Source of the DNA: Xenorhabdus indica
GTDB taxonomy: Bacteria > Pseudomonadota > Gammaproteobacteria > Enterobacterales > Enterobacteriaceae
NCBI RefSeq assembly: GCF_014467235.1
Contig: NZ_NKHP01000010.1
Span: 1-64,000 of the forward strand
Direction: 5' to 3'
Length of the DNA stretch: 64,000 bases
In this document: piece after piece, positions 31,102 through 40,625 of the stretch
How positions within the stretch are numbered: the first letter of the stretch is position 1
How the letters are laid out: every line of letters begins with the position of its first letter
Position numbers and translations under genes: made by a program
Notes under the pieces: model-generated
Databases searched by the model: none
Told to the model about the DNA's origin: nothing
What the model saw: the letters and a program-made list of their open reading frames with translations, nothing else

Positions 31102-32859
31102 TTATCTTCCTAAATAATATTCTTTATCTAACCATTCTGGCCAATCCAGATAAAAAGTTTCTTGTAGTAACCGCTCCGCTACACAAAATGCGCCTTCAGT
31201 CCAACCCTGATCTCCTGAGTATGCTTCTCCTATAATATGTACAGATTCATTTTTTATTGGGTGCCTCATAAAAGGCATAACTTCTTCCACTGATACACCA
31301 ACTTGCCAGGCATGATATCCGCCTCCGTATGGATCTTGAGACCAATCTTTGATCCTCGCGATATAAGGTGATGGAATATCTATACCATGTAATTCCTTAA
31401 CTTGAAGCATTGCTTCTCCAACTAAGTGTTTAGGAACGGGATCACCGGGCAGGGGAAACGCTTTAAATTTCTCTTCTGAAACTATAGTGGTCTCACGAGG
31501 TTCATAGATAAACTTTTTATCTTTTATTCGCATTAGCGCTTTCCAGAACGTGACTGTTCTCATATCGTTATAGCTGGATAAAAATAATGAATGAGAATTT
31601 TTTTTATCCGTACCAAAATAGTAACATTGTCGAATAGGTAAATCAGTGATTGATGCTCCTGATTTAGTTTTAAACTGTTTAGTCCACCAAGGATATTCGA
31701 ATCCCATTAATAATTTTAGTGACGGTTCGGAAATAACGGCGTCAATATTTTTATGTAATTCTTTGGATAATTTTTTATCAAAGAAGAAGTTTTGTTGATC
31801 TAAGAGATTAAGAGAGCGCTTTGGCATTGCCAGGATAATAGTATCAGCGTTTACTGTCCAATAAGTTTGACTATTTTCATTCCTAAATTTTAATGAATAA
31901 CGGCGGCTCCCTTTATTATTATGTTTAAAAGTGACTAAGGTATTCTTTAGCCAAAGTTTAGCACCATTTTGGTTTGTATAAGTTTTTGCTAAAGCATAAG
32001 CTAATTGATCATATCCATTTTTAATGGTTCGATATTCTGTATTAGCTTGAGTGAAATCTCCTACCATGTAAGACATGGATTCAGCAGCATTCCAATTAAT
32101 CGTATTTGAATAATATCCTCCGGCATCAGATAAAAAATTGTAGCCTTCTTGTCCGACCTGATCTTTAATTAAATTCCAAAATCCAATGTCTTTGACTTTC
32201 ATTTCGTGATACGGACTTCCTTTTTTGAGATAAGTTATATTCTTTTTAATAATATCCCATTGGCGCAGGCTTATTTTAAATTTGTAGTCATGTTTATTTG
32301 TTTTTTCAATAAGATCACTATAATTTTCCCTGAACCAAGGATCTGCAACTAAAACACCATATATAATTTTATTAAATAATTGAGAAGCACTATAACCTTT
32401 ACTATTATCGTCCAGGAAGTAACGAGTTTTTAAAAACTTATCCTTATTTTGCATTTTAGACCATGCATCAGCTCTGAAACGTTGCCCTCGTAAATAGAAA
32501 AAATTATTTGGTGCATCACTCCCTGGAAATAGTTCATAATTTAATTTAAAAACATCTTCAATTAGGGATGCTGTAATTTTTTGTGAAGAGAGGTAGCGCA
32601 TGCCACCTAATTCACCGATGATATCTGTACCGGGTAAGTTAACTGAGAGTAATCTTCCTCCAACAAGGTTATTTAAATCAAATACATGAGCGGTGGACGG
32701 GGAATGAGAATTGTCTGAATATTGGCCGGTTAACAGGCGATATCCAGCATATAAGCCAGATACACCAGCACCGATAATTGCTATATCAATTGATAATCCT
32801 TCTTGAATATCAACACTATGAGGAATCTGACCCATCTCAATTCTTTTTTCTTTTTTCAT
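31102..32859 (-). CDS. Flavin amine oxidase, L-amino-acid-oxidase-like
   Basis: A 585-residue flavoprotein of the flavin monoamine oxidase family. The N-terminal AIIGAGVSGLYAGYRLL motif, GGRLLSVNL, IGELGGMRYLSSQ and the C-terminal IIGEAYSGDQGWTEGAFCVAERL (flavin contact and aromatic-cage region) are clear. Such enzymes oxidise L-amino acids to keto acids, ammonia and hydrogen peroxide, but the substrate here is not known. Start 32859 follows AAGAGAGAA and gives a normal N terminus. A start at 32919 would add 20 residues. There is no signal peptide. Low GC compared with the flanking btsT and yjiA suggests transfer. Confidence 0.8.
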   Translation of the reverse strand: MKKEKRIEMGQIPHSVDIQEGLSIDIAIIGAGVSGLYAGYRLLTGQYSDNSHSPSTAHVFDLNNLVGGRLLSVNLPGTDIIGELGGMRYLSSQKITASLIEDVFKLNYELFPGSDAPNNFFYLRGQRFRADAWSKMQNKDKFLKTRYFLDDNSKGYSASQLFNKIIYGVLVADPWFRENYSDLIEKTNKHDYKFKISLRQWDIIKKNITYLKKGSPYHEMKVKDIGFWNLIKDQVGQEGYNFLSDAGGYYSNTINWNAAESMSYMVGDFTQANTEYRTIKNGYDQLAYALAKTYTNQNGAKLWLKNTLVTFKHNNKGSRRYSLKFRNENSQTYWTVNADTIILAMPKRSLNLLDQQNFFFDKKLSKELHKNIDAVISEPSLKLLMGFEYPWWTKQFKTKSGASITDLPIRQCYYFGTDKKNSHSLFLSSYNDMRTVTFWKALMRIKDKKFIYEPRETTIVSEEKFKAFPLPGDPVPKHLVGEAMLQVKELHGIDIPSPYIARIKDWSQDPYGGGYHAWQVGVSVEEVMPFMRHPIKNESVHIIGEAYSGDQGWTEGAFCVAERLLQETFYLDWPEWLDKEYYLGR

Positions 32860-33507
32860 AGGATATTCTCTCTTAATTAAGATAAATAGTATTTCCCCGG
32901 AATCATTTTTTAATACCAAATTGTGAGGTTTAATAGCTTTTTTAGATTTTTTTATTAATGGAGAATAATTTGTATAATGTATCTTAGATTACCTCCTGTT
33001 ATGAACGAGAGTATAAAAATTGTAACTTAAAATGTGATGGATATGATTATTCTATACTCGTTAACATAATATGCATTTTTATAAATGCTAAGGTAACTGG
33101 ATTAATCTTATTGTTTAAATTGTATGTGATTATTTCTTTATTTAATTATGGTTGGAATTTTTCGCTTAGATAATAATATTTTGTTTTTTTTATAAAAAAT
33201 AAATTAGAATAATAAAATTACATACTATAAATTTTAAGATACAGACAACAAAGCTGTAGTTTTAAAGATAATAGGTATATCATGGAATATTTTACTATGT
33301 AGCACATCAGCCAATAAATAATCATGAAAGAGATATTATCGATGAAAGCTATCAATATTGTTGCCAAATTCTTCTTAAAGTATACTCATCTAAGATGATC
33401 CAATGTTTTTTTCTCTGAAAAACTTTGAAAATAATTCAGAAAATTATTTTTTTTAATGATTTCAAATAAATAGGAGAAAAATTATTATAATGAAGCAGGA
33501 AACGAAA
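32860..33507. other. 648-bp AT-rich gap between the oxidase gene and yjiA
   Basis: No coding region is supported. Very AT-rich. It contains copy B of the dispersed hairpin repeat (33231-33281). Promoters for the minus-strand oxidase genes and for yjiA should lie here, but none was assigned with confidence. Confidence 0.5.
33231..33281. repeat. Dispersed hairpin repeat, copy B
   Basis: About 50 bp, 37 of 50 aligned bases identical to copy C at 61258. The stem TACAG/CTGTA encloses the loop ACAACAAAG. Two stem pairs differ from copy C by compensatory changes. Confidence 0.7.
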
Positions 33508-34461
33508 ATGAAGCCTATATCCGTCACGATCCTAACGGGCTTTTTGGGATCAGGTAAGACAACATTATTGCAGCATATTCTTAATACTGAACATGGCTAT
33601 AAAATTGCTGTGATTGAAAATGAGTTTGGTGAAGTACCTATTGATCATGAATTGATTGGAGGTAGAGCAACTCAGATTAAGACATTAAGCAATGGTTGTA
33701 TTTGTTGCAGCCGCTCAAATGAGCTGGAAGATGCTTTACTGGATTTATTGGATGGTCTTGATAAAGGTGAGTTCATTTTTGATCGGCTGATTATCGAATG
33801 TACAGGGATGGCTGATCCTGGCCCAATTATTCAAACGTTTTTTTCCCACGAAATTTTGTGCCAGCGTTTTTTACTGGATGGCATTATTACATTAGTGGAT
33901 GCAGTGCATGCTGAACAACAACTGGATCGTTTTTCCCTTGCTCAGGCACAGGTTGGATATGCCGATAAAATTTTATTAACGAAAACGGATGTTGCTTCAG
34001 AAAATGATGTACTGACTGAACGGTTACAGAGAATTAATGCCAGAGCGCCAATTCATAAAGTAGTACATGGCGAGGCTGACTTAAGTTTATTATTTGAGCT
34101 GGAAGGTTTCATGCTGAATGATAAATTGACTGTTTCAGTGCCGATTTTTCGCTTTGTGCCTGGGCAGCAAAACAGTATCCAATCTGTCGTTGTTAACCTG
34201 AATCATCCTATTGAATTTAATGAAATTTCAAATCTGATGGAAGAGTTGTTATTGAGTTTTGCGGACAGTTTACTGCGTTATAAAGGTATCCTTGCCATTC
34301 AAGGAGAGCCACGTAGGTTGTTGTTTCAGGGAGTCCAACGTCTATATAGTGCAGATTGGGATCGCGAATGGTGCGACGATGAACAGCGGCATAGTGTATT
34401 GGTTTTTATTGGAATGGATCTACCAGAGCAGAAAATCAGGGAAAAATTTGCACAATTATAG
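33508..34461 (+). CDS. yjiA: COG0523-family GTPase YjiA
   Basis: A 317-residue G3E-family P-loop GTPase. P-loop GFLGSGKTT, the metal-binding CICC motif in SNGCICCSRSNELEDAL, ECTGMADPGPI and TKTD are all present. The C-terminal half is typical of E. coli YjiA. The family is linked to metal trafficking, and the role of YjiA is not settled. ATG 33508 follows AGGAA with a 6-base spacer and matches the E. coli start. ATG 33490 would add six residues. Confidence 0.92.
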   Translation: MKPISVTILTGFLGSGKTTLLQHILNTEHGYKIAVIENEFGEVPIDHELIGGRATQIKTLSNGCICCSRSNELEDALLDLLDGLDKGEFIFDRLIIECTGMADPGPIIQTFFSHEILCQRFLLDGIITLVDAVHAEQQLDRFSLAQAQVGYADKILLTKTDVASENDVLTERLQRINARAPIHKVVHGEADLSLLFELEGFMLNDKLTVSVPIFRFVPGQQNSIQSVVVNLNHPIEFNEISNLMEELLLSFADSLLRYKGILAIQGEPRRLLFQGVQRLYSADWDREWCDDEQRHSVLVFIGMDLPEQKIREKFAQL

Positions 34462-34518
34462 TTGATACCTGTCTTATGTTTAACTGGATAGCCAAATTGA
34501 GATACGGGCTTTTTATTT

Positions 34519-34559
34519 AACTTAAAAAATGAAGGGAAATTCCCTTCATTTTTTAAGTT
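34519..34559. terminator. 20-bp-arm palindrome, bidirectional terminator after yjiA
   Basis: Two perfect 20-base arms (34519-34538 and 34540-34559) flank a single central A. The core is GAAGGGAA/TTCCCTTC with A-rich and T-rich outer parts, so either strand gives a GC core followed by T residues. Confidence 0.85.
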
Positions 34560-34840
34560 ACCTCTTTGTTGGCTTAACTCATTCACCTTAGTGATACGCT
34601 CAGCGATGTGCCTGAAAGTGCCATCTCAATTTGATTTGAACTCTATTGGATATTGGCATAAATTTGCTGATCATATTTAAATACAAATATATATTATATA
34701 TGTGAATCCTGGAACTTAAGTTTTTATAAAAGAAATAAAGTAGTAATTTAACAAACATAAAACAATAAATATAAATAGAACTTATCATACGTCAAAAATC
34801 ATATTTACGTTACAACGAAGTTGTCTATTCTGTTTACTTG

Positions 34841-34870
34841 CAATCTCCACAAGAGGAGCAGTGGAGATTG
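34841..34870. repeat. Perfect 10-bp inverted repeat near the recombinase gene
   Basis: CAATCTCCAC (34841-34850) and GTGGAGATTG (34861-34870) are exact reverse complements around a 10-base spacer. No T run follows on either strand, which argues against a terminator. It lies 48 bases beyond the recombinase stop and could be a protein-binding or recombination site. Confidence 0.7.
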
Positions 34871-34918
34871 TTGCGATAACAGGTTATGTTAGTGAAAACA
34901 AGAAAAATAAATAAAAAT

Positions 34919-35482
34919 TTATTTAGAGTGTGTCTCCCAAATTTTGGAAAAGCGTTTTACATTACTGGCTGTATAAATCACGGTATGTGAAATGTTGCGA
35001 TGTCCAAGATAATCTTGAATTAAACGAGTATCGCGCCCGAGATCTGCAAGTGCATAGCCACAGGCGTGCCTCAACATATGGGGATGCGGAGAAACGCTGA
35101 CTGCGGCCTTTTTTCCATAACGTTTCAGTAGCCCATAAACTTGTTGTCGTGAAACAGCCCCCGATTTTTGGGAAAGAAATACCCATGGTGAATCAGCTTC
35201 CCGCCATTTTTGACGTACATCCAGCCATCTTTTGAGCGCTTCAATTTCTTCTGGGATCAAAGGATGTGTTGTTGATAGACCACCTTTTAAACGTCTTATA
35301 TGAATAATTGCTGAATTTAAATCGAGATCAGATAAACATAAATTACACAGCTCACTGACTCTAAACCCATGAATAAAACACATCAATAGCATGCAATAAT
35401 CTCGTTCAGCATGACGTCCTTGTCTTGTTTCTGCCAAAATTGCATCTATTTCATATCGGGTTAAAAATTTGCGTTGCTTCAT
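34919..35482 (-). CDS. FimB/FimE-type tyrosine recombinase
   Basis: A 187-residue tyrosine site-specific recombinase, close in length to FimB, FimE and MrpI. Catalytic residues are R41 (HGFRVSEL), H135 and R138 (HPHMLRHACGY), H161 (LGHRNISHT) and the nucleophile Y170 (VIYTASN), all intact. Relatives invert promoter segments of fimbrial operons, and in Photorhabdus a related enzyme is linked to the mad fimbrial switch. No fimbrial gene is within this window, so its target is unknown. AGGAATG lies 8 bases before the start. Confidence 0.88.
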   Translation of the reverse strand: MKQRKFLTRYEIDAILAETRQGRHAERDYCMLLMCFIHGFRVSELCNLCLSDLDLNSAIIHIRRLKGGLSTTHPLIPEEIEALKRWLDVRQKWREADSPWVFLSQKSGAVSRQQVYGLLKRYGKKAAVSVSPHPHMLRHACGYALADLGRDTRLIQDYLGHRNISHTVIYTASNVKRFSKIWETHSK

Positions 35483-36373
35483 GAAATTATCATTCCTATT
35501 ACATCAGATAGATTAGCTGTAAATAACGGAGCTATTTAAACTAATCGAATACAACAAGCTACCAGAGCTTTTGAACATAATTGGATAAATACCAGGTTAA
35601 TATAATTAGAAAACAGGAAATGAAAAAATTTGCTGCTTCTGCTCATCATTGTTTTAATGAAAATATTTATTTAAATAGTGTAAATATTTGTTATGTAACC
35701 CTCGTGAATAGAATGGGCTAATCATAGAAAGAATTCCACAAGGAATACTGATTGATTAAATTTTGCTACTAAACATCTGGCTGAATTTTATTTTTAGTTT
35801 TTTATTCTTATATTGTCCTTTTATGGTGTAATGATTTCGTCTTTTTACTGCATTTACTGGAAAAAGTAAATGATTTATCTAATTAGAGTGAAATATGTAC
35901 TTTTTTGTATGCAAAATATCGACTTAAAGAGTTGTGTTCATTATCATTCAGATATAAATTTTGAATTTTTTGTATATGCAGGATTTTATTTTGAATATTG
36001 AAGTGATTTAAAATTAGTAGACTTCTTTAGTGTAAATTAATGGAGATGTGACAGTATTTAAAATAACCGAATTAACATGAATAATTAACATGAATAAGTA
36101 AATTGTAAATTTATGTTATCATTTAAAATGATACTATTCTCTTACTAATTATAATTAAATGTAACGCTTCCTATTTTTATTTGAGCTGTAATGATTTATT
36201 AAATAAATATTAATTATGATTAATTAATAAATATTTCATCATTTCTATAATTATTGATTGCACTATGTGCTTTTGGGAGGTGCTTTGAGCACTTACAGAC
36301 CTTCCGCAATAGAAAAGTCTGTAGCGTAAGTAAATCTTAATGATAAGCCATCTCGCGGCTGGTTTTTATCTCA
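35483..36373. other. 891-bp AT-rich gene-free region
   Basis: No supported gene on either strand. It includes a 13-bp direct duplication at 36070-36095 and a weak AGCC/GGCT hairpin near 36346 followed by T residues. I looked for a pair of inverted repeats that could bound a switch for the adjacent recombinase and saw none. Confidence 0.5.
36070..36095. repeat. 13-bp tandem duplication
   Basis: AATTAACATGAAT occurs twice with no gap (36070-36082 and 36083-36095) in non-coding DNA. Confidence 0.75.
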
Positions 36374-37699
36374 TCAGGAAAAGGCCAGAAAAGGAGAGAT
36401 ACATAGCAAGATCCCTGTGAAGATAATCAAGATTAGTGATACTCCTTTGTGATGATAGAGGTTGGGAACTTTGTAAACCAGATAAGCAGGAATAAGGCAG
36501 CCGACAATACCAAATATCGGACTACAGATAGATGTGAAACTTAAAACCGGTACATTCAGAATAATCGCTCCCCATGCTAATAAAATAGCGAATGCAATGA
36601 TGCCTTTTTGCACCCATTTTTCATTGATTTTTGCTGTTGGTATTAAGCGGCTGAGAATATTCATGGCTATTCCCTGACTGGCTTCTCGAAAACCGAGGTA
36701 GACACCAAAGAAAGCAGTCATGACAGCGAAGACATTGAGCATAACACTGACTAAAATGACCCAACCTCCGGGGAAAAATTGTGCAGCAATCGCTAGCGCC
36801 GAAATATTCTGTTCATAAGCTTTGACCGCCTCGTCATGTCCCATTGCCAGCGTAAAAGAAACAGCATAGAAAAATACTGTACAGAACAGAATACCAAAGG
36901 CGACATTCATAGCCCGCAGTGCCTTATAACGGGCAACTTCACGATTTTTTTCATGATTGCGATAAGAAATAACCATCGGGCTTAGTGTCTGGATAAACAA
37001 GATGGATGTGAGTGTAAAAGGGAGAGTGATAATAGCTTTTTTTATCAGCATGGAGAAAGGAGGTAATGCGCCGATATTGCACAGATGCCACATGCCGATC
37101 ATGGAAAACCCCAATGCAGCAACAACAAATAGTTTTATCAGCACCATCAGACTGGACAGTTTAAATAATAATCGTTCACTGCGGGATGAGATCATCACCA
37201 GAATACAGATCAAGGCTAAACCATAAAAAGGGTTTTCGGATAATAATTCGTCAGTAATACCAAAGGTTTGCAGATATGAGGCACTATCGTTGGTAATCGC
37301 AGTGGAGTAAACAAACATCCAGATCACCAGCATAATAAAGTAGAGCACACCTAAAAAAACGCCCCAATTTTTACCGAGATAGCCGCTGATTACGCTAGGG
37401 TAATCCTTACATTCAGGTGATTCAGCAAGTGTATTGATGAATAGGCGTTGAAAAAGATACATGGCAGGATAGCCAATAACCGAAGAGAGCAGGAAGACCC
37501 ATAATCCCATTAAACCGACTTGTACCGGAAGGAAAACAATACCAGCACCGATTGCCATGCCGATACTCATGATGACCCATCCCATGTCTATGCCATCAAA
37601 TTTTATGGCTTGTTTCCATTCTGCTTCCGTCATATTAGCTCGTTTAGCAGCCAAAGAAACGTGGGACATGACATCATTACTTTTTGTTGCTGTTTTCAT
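36374..37699 (-). CDS. HAAAP-family amino acid permease (YhaO/YhjV/SdaC-like)
   Basis: A 441-residue inner-membrane protein of the hydroxy/aromatic amino acid permease family with about 11 hydrophobic segments. The start has MGWVIMSIGMAIGAGIVFLPVQVG, the family's N-terminal signature. It is closer to the E. coli YhaO and YhjV group than to the aromatic permeases. Serine, threonine or cysteine transport is plausible but not shown. It stands alone in AT-rich DNA with no adjacent deaminase gene. Confidence 0.82.
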   Translation of the reverse strand: MKTATKSNDVMSHVSLAAKRANMTEAEWKQAIKFDGIDMGWVIMSIGMAIGAGIVFLPVQVGLMGLWVFLLSSVIGYPAMYLFQRLFINTLAESPECKDYPSVISGYLGKNWGVFLGVLYFIMLVIWMFVYSTAITNDSASYLQTFGITDELLSENPFYGLALICILVMISSRSERLLFKLSSLMVLIKLFVVAALGFSMIGMWHLCNIGALPPFSMLIKKAIITLPFTLTSILFIQTLSPMVISYRNHEKNREVARYKALRAMNVAFGILFCTVFFYAVSFTLAMGHDEAVKAYEQNISALAIAAQFFPGGWVILVSVMLNVFAVMTAFFGVYLGFREASQGIAMNILSRLIPTAKINEKWVQKGIIAFAILLAWGAIILNVPVLSFTSICSPIFGIVGCLIPAYLVYKVPNLYHHKGVSLILIIFTGILLCISPFLAFS

Positions 37700-38817
37700 A
37701 ATAGCTCTCGCTTACATCTTTGGTGCTGTAATAGGTGTTGAATAAGCACAGAGAAAAACGTATCACATAAACACCAAAGAACGATTTTTTTTATAAAATT
37801 TGTTCAAAAAATGAATTGTCGGGTATTGATATTAAAGAATTTTATGAGGAAAATTTTCCTAAAGACTCCGTTTAATATGACTTTTTAGAGAATTATTTTA
37901 CATAAAGAAAAAATTGAGATTTGTTATTCTCTCTTTATGCCAGGGCGTTGTGGTTGTTCGTAATATTGAAACAATTGGAGAGAAAAGCGATGTGATTCAC
38001 TACACTCATACTTGCTCAAAACACCCTGTCAGTATTAAATCCTTTTTATTGTTTACATTATGATGTAATTTAGAATATTAATCTAGTTTTTTCTTGTGGT
38101 TATTGTCAGGAATGGATAAAAAGCAATCCGTTTTAATGGCCATCTGTATGGTCATATAGTGTATTTATTCATTTGTATATTTTTCTTGAGTTTAATTAAT
38201 TTATAACTATAAATTTGTAAATAGTCTATTGGATAAAAATAGTTTAATACATGATTATAAATAATGATTTAATTATATCTTTTTTATTTTATATTTTAAT
38301 AAATACAGGCTAATTCATTACGCTTAGATTCACCTAATATGTAGGATGGTTTTTAGATAAACAGTTAATGATGCCGATAAATTACATCAGAGTGGCAGGA
38401 AAGCAGGGCATATTATTACTGCTTTAATTCCTTTTGGTATACAGATGCTCTTGAGAAAGGTTTGGCAGAACAGGATAAACTTTATATGGGATGAGCCGGA
38501 AATGGTGATATGGTGTTTCTGTATTGTCATTTAAATTATAATCTCTTTTATTATTTTAATTTACAGATTGCCTGCTTATATATAATATTTAAAGTTATAT
38601 GGTATTATTGTTATCTTTTTTGTTGGTTGGGTTTTAATATCGAAATTTGCATTCTAAAATAATATTAGAATATCTATTATTCTAACCCTAAATAAGGGAA
38701 GTGGATTACCTTTCATATCTTAACAGACGGAATATGGTTGTAATTAAATGGATTATCGGAAGTATAGGTAATGGGTGTTTAACTATAGTAACAGAACACA
38801 CGGATGATATGGTGGTG
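37700..38817. other. 1.1-kb AT-rich gene-free region
   Basis: No gene is supported. The only protein-like trace is a 37-codon stop-free stretch at 38381-38494 with no start codon and no family I recognise. The right end leads into the promoter at 38818. It could be decayed accessory DNA. Confidence 0.45.
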
Positions 38818-38845
38818 TTGTATTTACATAGACTTTCCCTATAAT
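38818..38845 (+). promoter_or_regulatory. Candidate sigma-70 promoter of the lipoprotein operon
   Basis: TTGTAT (38818-38823) and a perfect TATAAT (38840-38845) are 16 bases apart, about 50 bases before the first ATG. It is the best promoter-like pair in the gap. Confidence 0.5.
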
Positions 38846-38897
38846 AAAACTTATAAGACGATGGGATAACCAAAAAAACTCTCAGGAAGACCTAATA

Positions 38898-39569
38898 ATG
38901 AAAAATAAACTCACTTTAGCTTCACTTTGTTTCGCTTCATTCATGTTGAGCGGATGTGCGACGGAGTCGTCATCGACTCTTCAGGTGCAAAAAGTTTCTT
39001 CATATAACACCACTTACAAAGGAATTCGTAGCCCTATTGCGGTAGGTAAATTTGAAAATCGTTCAAGCTACCAAAATGGCATTTTCTCTGATGGTATCGA
39101 TCGTTTGGGTAACCAATCAAAAACTATTCTGGTGACACACTTACAGCAAACTGGTCGTTTTAATGTGCTGGAGCGTACTAACATGGCTGAATTGAAAACA
39201 GAGGCCGGGTTACAAGGCAAAGCGCAGAAGCTGAAGGGAGCTAATTATGTGATCACTGGTGCAGTCACTGAATTCGGTCGCAAGGAAGTCGGTGACCATC
39301 AGTTATGGGGTATTTTGGGGCGTGGCAAATCACAGATTGCTTATGCAAAAGTGATGTTGAATGTTGTGAATGTTGAAACGTCTGAAGTTGTTTTTTCTTC
39401 AGCAGGAGCCGGGGAATATAAATTATCCAGCCGCGAAATTATTGGTTTCGGTGGTGCATCCGGTTATGACTCTACTCTGAATGGCAAGGTGTTGGATTTG
39501 GCTATCCGTGAAGCTGTCAATGACCTTGTGTCTGGTATTGAAAGTGGCGCATGGAAGCCAGTGAACTAA
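38898..39569 (+). CDS. CsgG/HfaB-family outer-membrane lipoprotein
   Basis: A 223-residue lipoprotein with lipobox LSGC (C20) and alanine at +2, so an outer-membrane address is expected. RSPIAVGKFENRSSYQNG, LVTHLQQTGRFNVLERTNM and ANYVITGAVTEFG match the CsgG family, which includes the curli secretion channel and HfaB. It lacks curli partners. Instead it is followed by DUF4810 and GNA1162/DUF799 lipoprotein genes, a trio found in several Proteobacteria. A pore or assembly role is inference. Confidence 0.85.
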   Translation: MKNKLTLASLCFASFMLSGCATESSSTLQVQKVSSYNTTYKGIRSPIAVGKFENRSSYQNGIFSDGIDRLGNQSKTILVTHLQQTGRFNVLERTNMAELKTEAGLQGKAQKLKGANYVITGAVTEFGRKEVGDHQLWGILGRGKSQIAYAKVMLNVVNVETSEVVFSSAGAGEYKLSSREIIGFGGASGYDSTLNGKVLDLAIREAVNDLVSGIESGAWKPVN

Positions 39570-39592
39570 TAATACATAGGGAAGATTTTTTA

Positions 39593-39949
39593 ATGTTTTT
39601 GATAAAAAAGATGGGGATGCTGCCGGGCATACTATTATTGGTCGGGTGTGTGCATGCACCTAAAACCATTTATGAATGGGGTGATTACCAGCCAACGGTT
39701 TACCAATATTACCAACAAGATAAGACCGGACCACAAGAACAGATCCAGGCATTGCAAAAAGTCATTGAACAAGCCAGAGCTAAAGACAAACCCGTTCCTC
39801 CTGGGCTGCACGCTCAAATGGGGTTGCTCTATAGCAAAACAGGCAATATTGAGGAAGCCTTTCAGCAGTTTGAAATAGAAAAGAAATTATTTCCTGAATC
39901 CGCACAGTATATGGATTTTCTGCTGAATAAAAATAAGGGAGTGAAATGA
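39593..39949 (+). CDS. DUF4810-family lipoprotein
   Basis: A 118-residue lipoprotein with lipobox LVGC (C19). The mature part has WGDYQPTVYQYYQQDKTGPQEQIQALQKVIEQA followed by a TPR-like helical stretch (PPGLHAQMGLLYSKTGNIEEAFQQFEIEKKLFP). Function is unknown. Start 39593 has GGAAG upstream and begins the signal peptide. It is the middle gene of the trio and overlaps the next one by four bases. Confidence 0.85.
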   Translation: MFLIKKMGMLPGILLLVGCVHAPKTIYEWGDYQPTVYQYYQQDKTGPQEQIQALQKVIEQARAKDKPVPPGLHAQMGLLYSKTGNIEEAFQQFEIEKKLFPESAQYMDFLLNKNKGVK

Positions 39950-40617
39950 TGAACCATCTTTGGGGTGCAGTCAGCGCTTTATTATTGCTGGTATTGACAG
40001 GATGTGCCAAGCAGACACCTTACGATTATAGTGCGTTGAAGGAAAGTGATCCTAAATCGATACTGGTTCTGCCTGCTGTGAATAAGTCCGTGGATGTCAA
40101 GGCGGCTGGCAGCGTGGTTTCTCAGGTCACTTATCCGTTGGCGGAATCAGGATATTATGTTTTTCCTGTCGCGGTTGTCGAAGAGACATTCCGGCAGAAT
40201 GGTGCAGCAGATGCGCAGGATATTCATAATATCAGCTATAAAAAATTACATGATATTTTTGGCGCGGATGCAGCACTTTATCTGGATGTCACAGAATATG
40301 GTACACAATATCATATCATTAGCAGTGATACCCGCGTGACAGCAAAAGCTCGATTGGTTGATCTAAGGACTGGTAAACAAGTGTGGAGCGGTGTAGCAAC
40401 AGCTTCCACCGCAGAAAATCGTAACAATGGCGGTGGTGGAATTATTGGTATGTTAGTGTCTGCGGCTATTGAGCAAATTGCAAATACGGTGATGGATAGA
40501 GGCCACGATATTGCAGGCATCACCAGCAATCGTCTGTTGAGTGCGGGAGGATATCATTATGGCCACCTGCTGTATGGGCCGCGTTCAAAACATTATCGGA
40601 AAGAAAAACTAGAATAA
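39946..40617 (+). CDS. GNA1162/DUF799-family lipoprotein
   Basis: A 223-residue lipoprotein with lipobox LTGC (C20) and alanine at +2. SILVLPAVNKSVDVKAAGSV, YPLAESGYYVFPVAVVEETF and FGADAALYLDVTEYGT are the family blocks, which resemble the CsgG/TolB N-domain-like fold. Meningococcal GNA1162 is the named relative. It starts at 39946 (or 39949), overlapping the previous stop, and ends at the terminator at 40626. Confidence 0.86.
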   Translation: MMNHLWGAVSALLLLVLTGCAKQTPYDYSALKESDPKSILVLPAVNKSVDVKAAGSVVSQVTYPLAESGYYVFPVAVVEETFRQNGAADAQDIHNISYKKLHDIFGADAALYLDVTEYGTQYHIISSDTRVTAKARLVDLRTGKQVWSGVATASTAENRNNGGGGIIGMLVSAAIEQIANTVMDRGHDIAGITSNRLLSAGGYHYGHLLYGPRSKHYRKEKLE

Positions 40618-40625
40618 TTTTAAAA

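Larger units (their letters stand above)
34462..34918. other. 457-bp gap between yjiA and the recombinase gene
   Basis: Contains the long palindrome at 34519-34559 and the 10-10-10 inverted repeat at 34841-34870. The rest is AT-rich with no supported gene. Confidence 0.5.

Noticed and set aside
36346-36366. AGCC/GGCT hairpin followed by GGTTTTT
   Set aside because: The stem is only four pairs and the T run is on the strand opposite to the permease gene, so it is not called a terminator.
38381-38494. 37-codon stop-free stretch with protein-like composition
   Set aside because: No start codon, no ribosome site and no family recognised. It could be a gene remnant, but the evidence is too thin.
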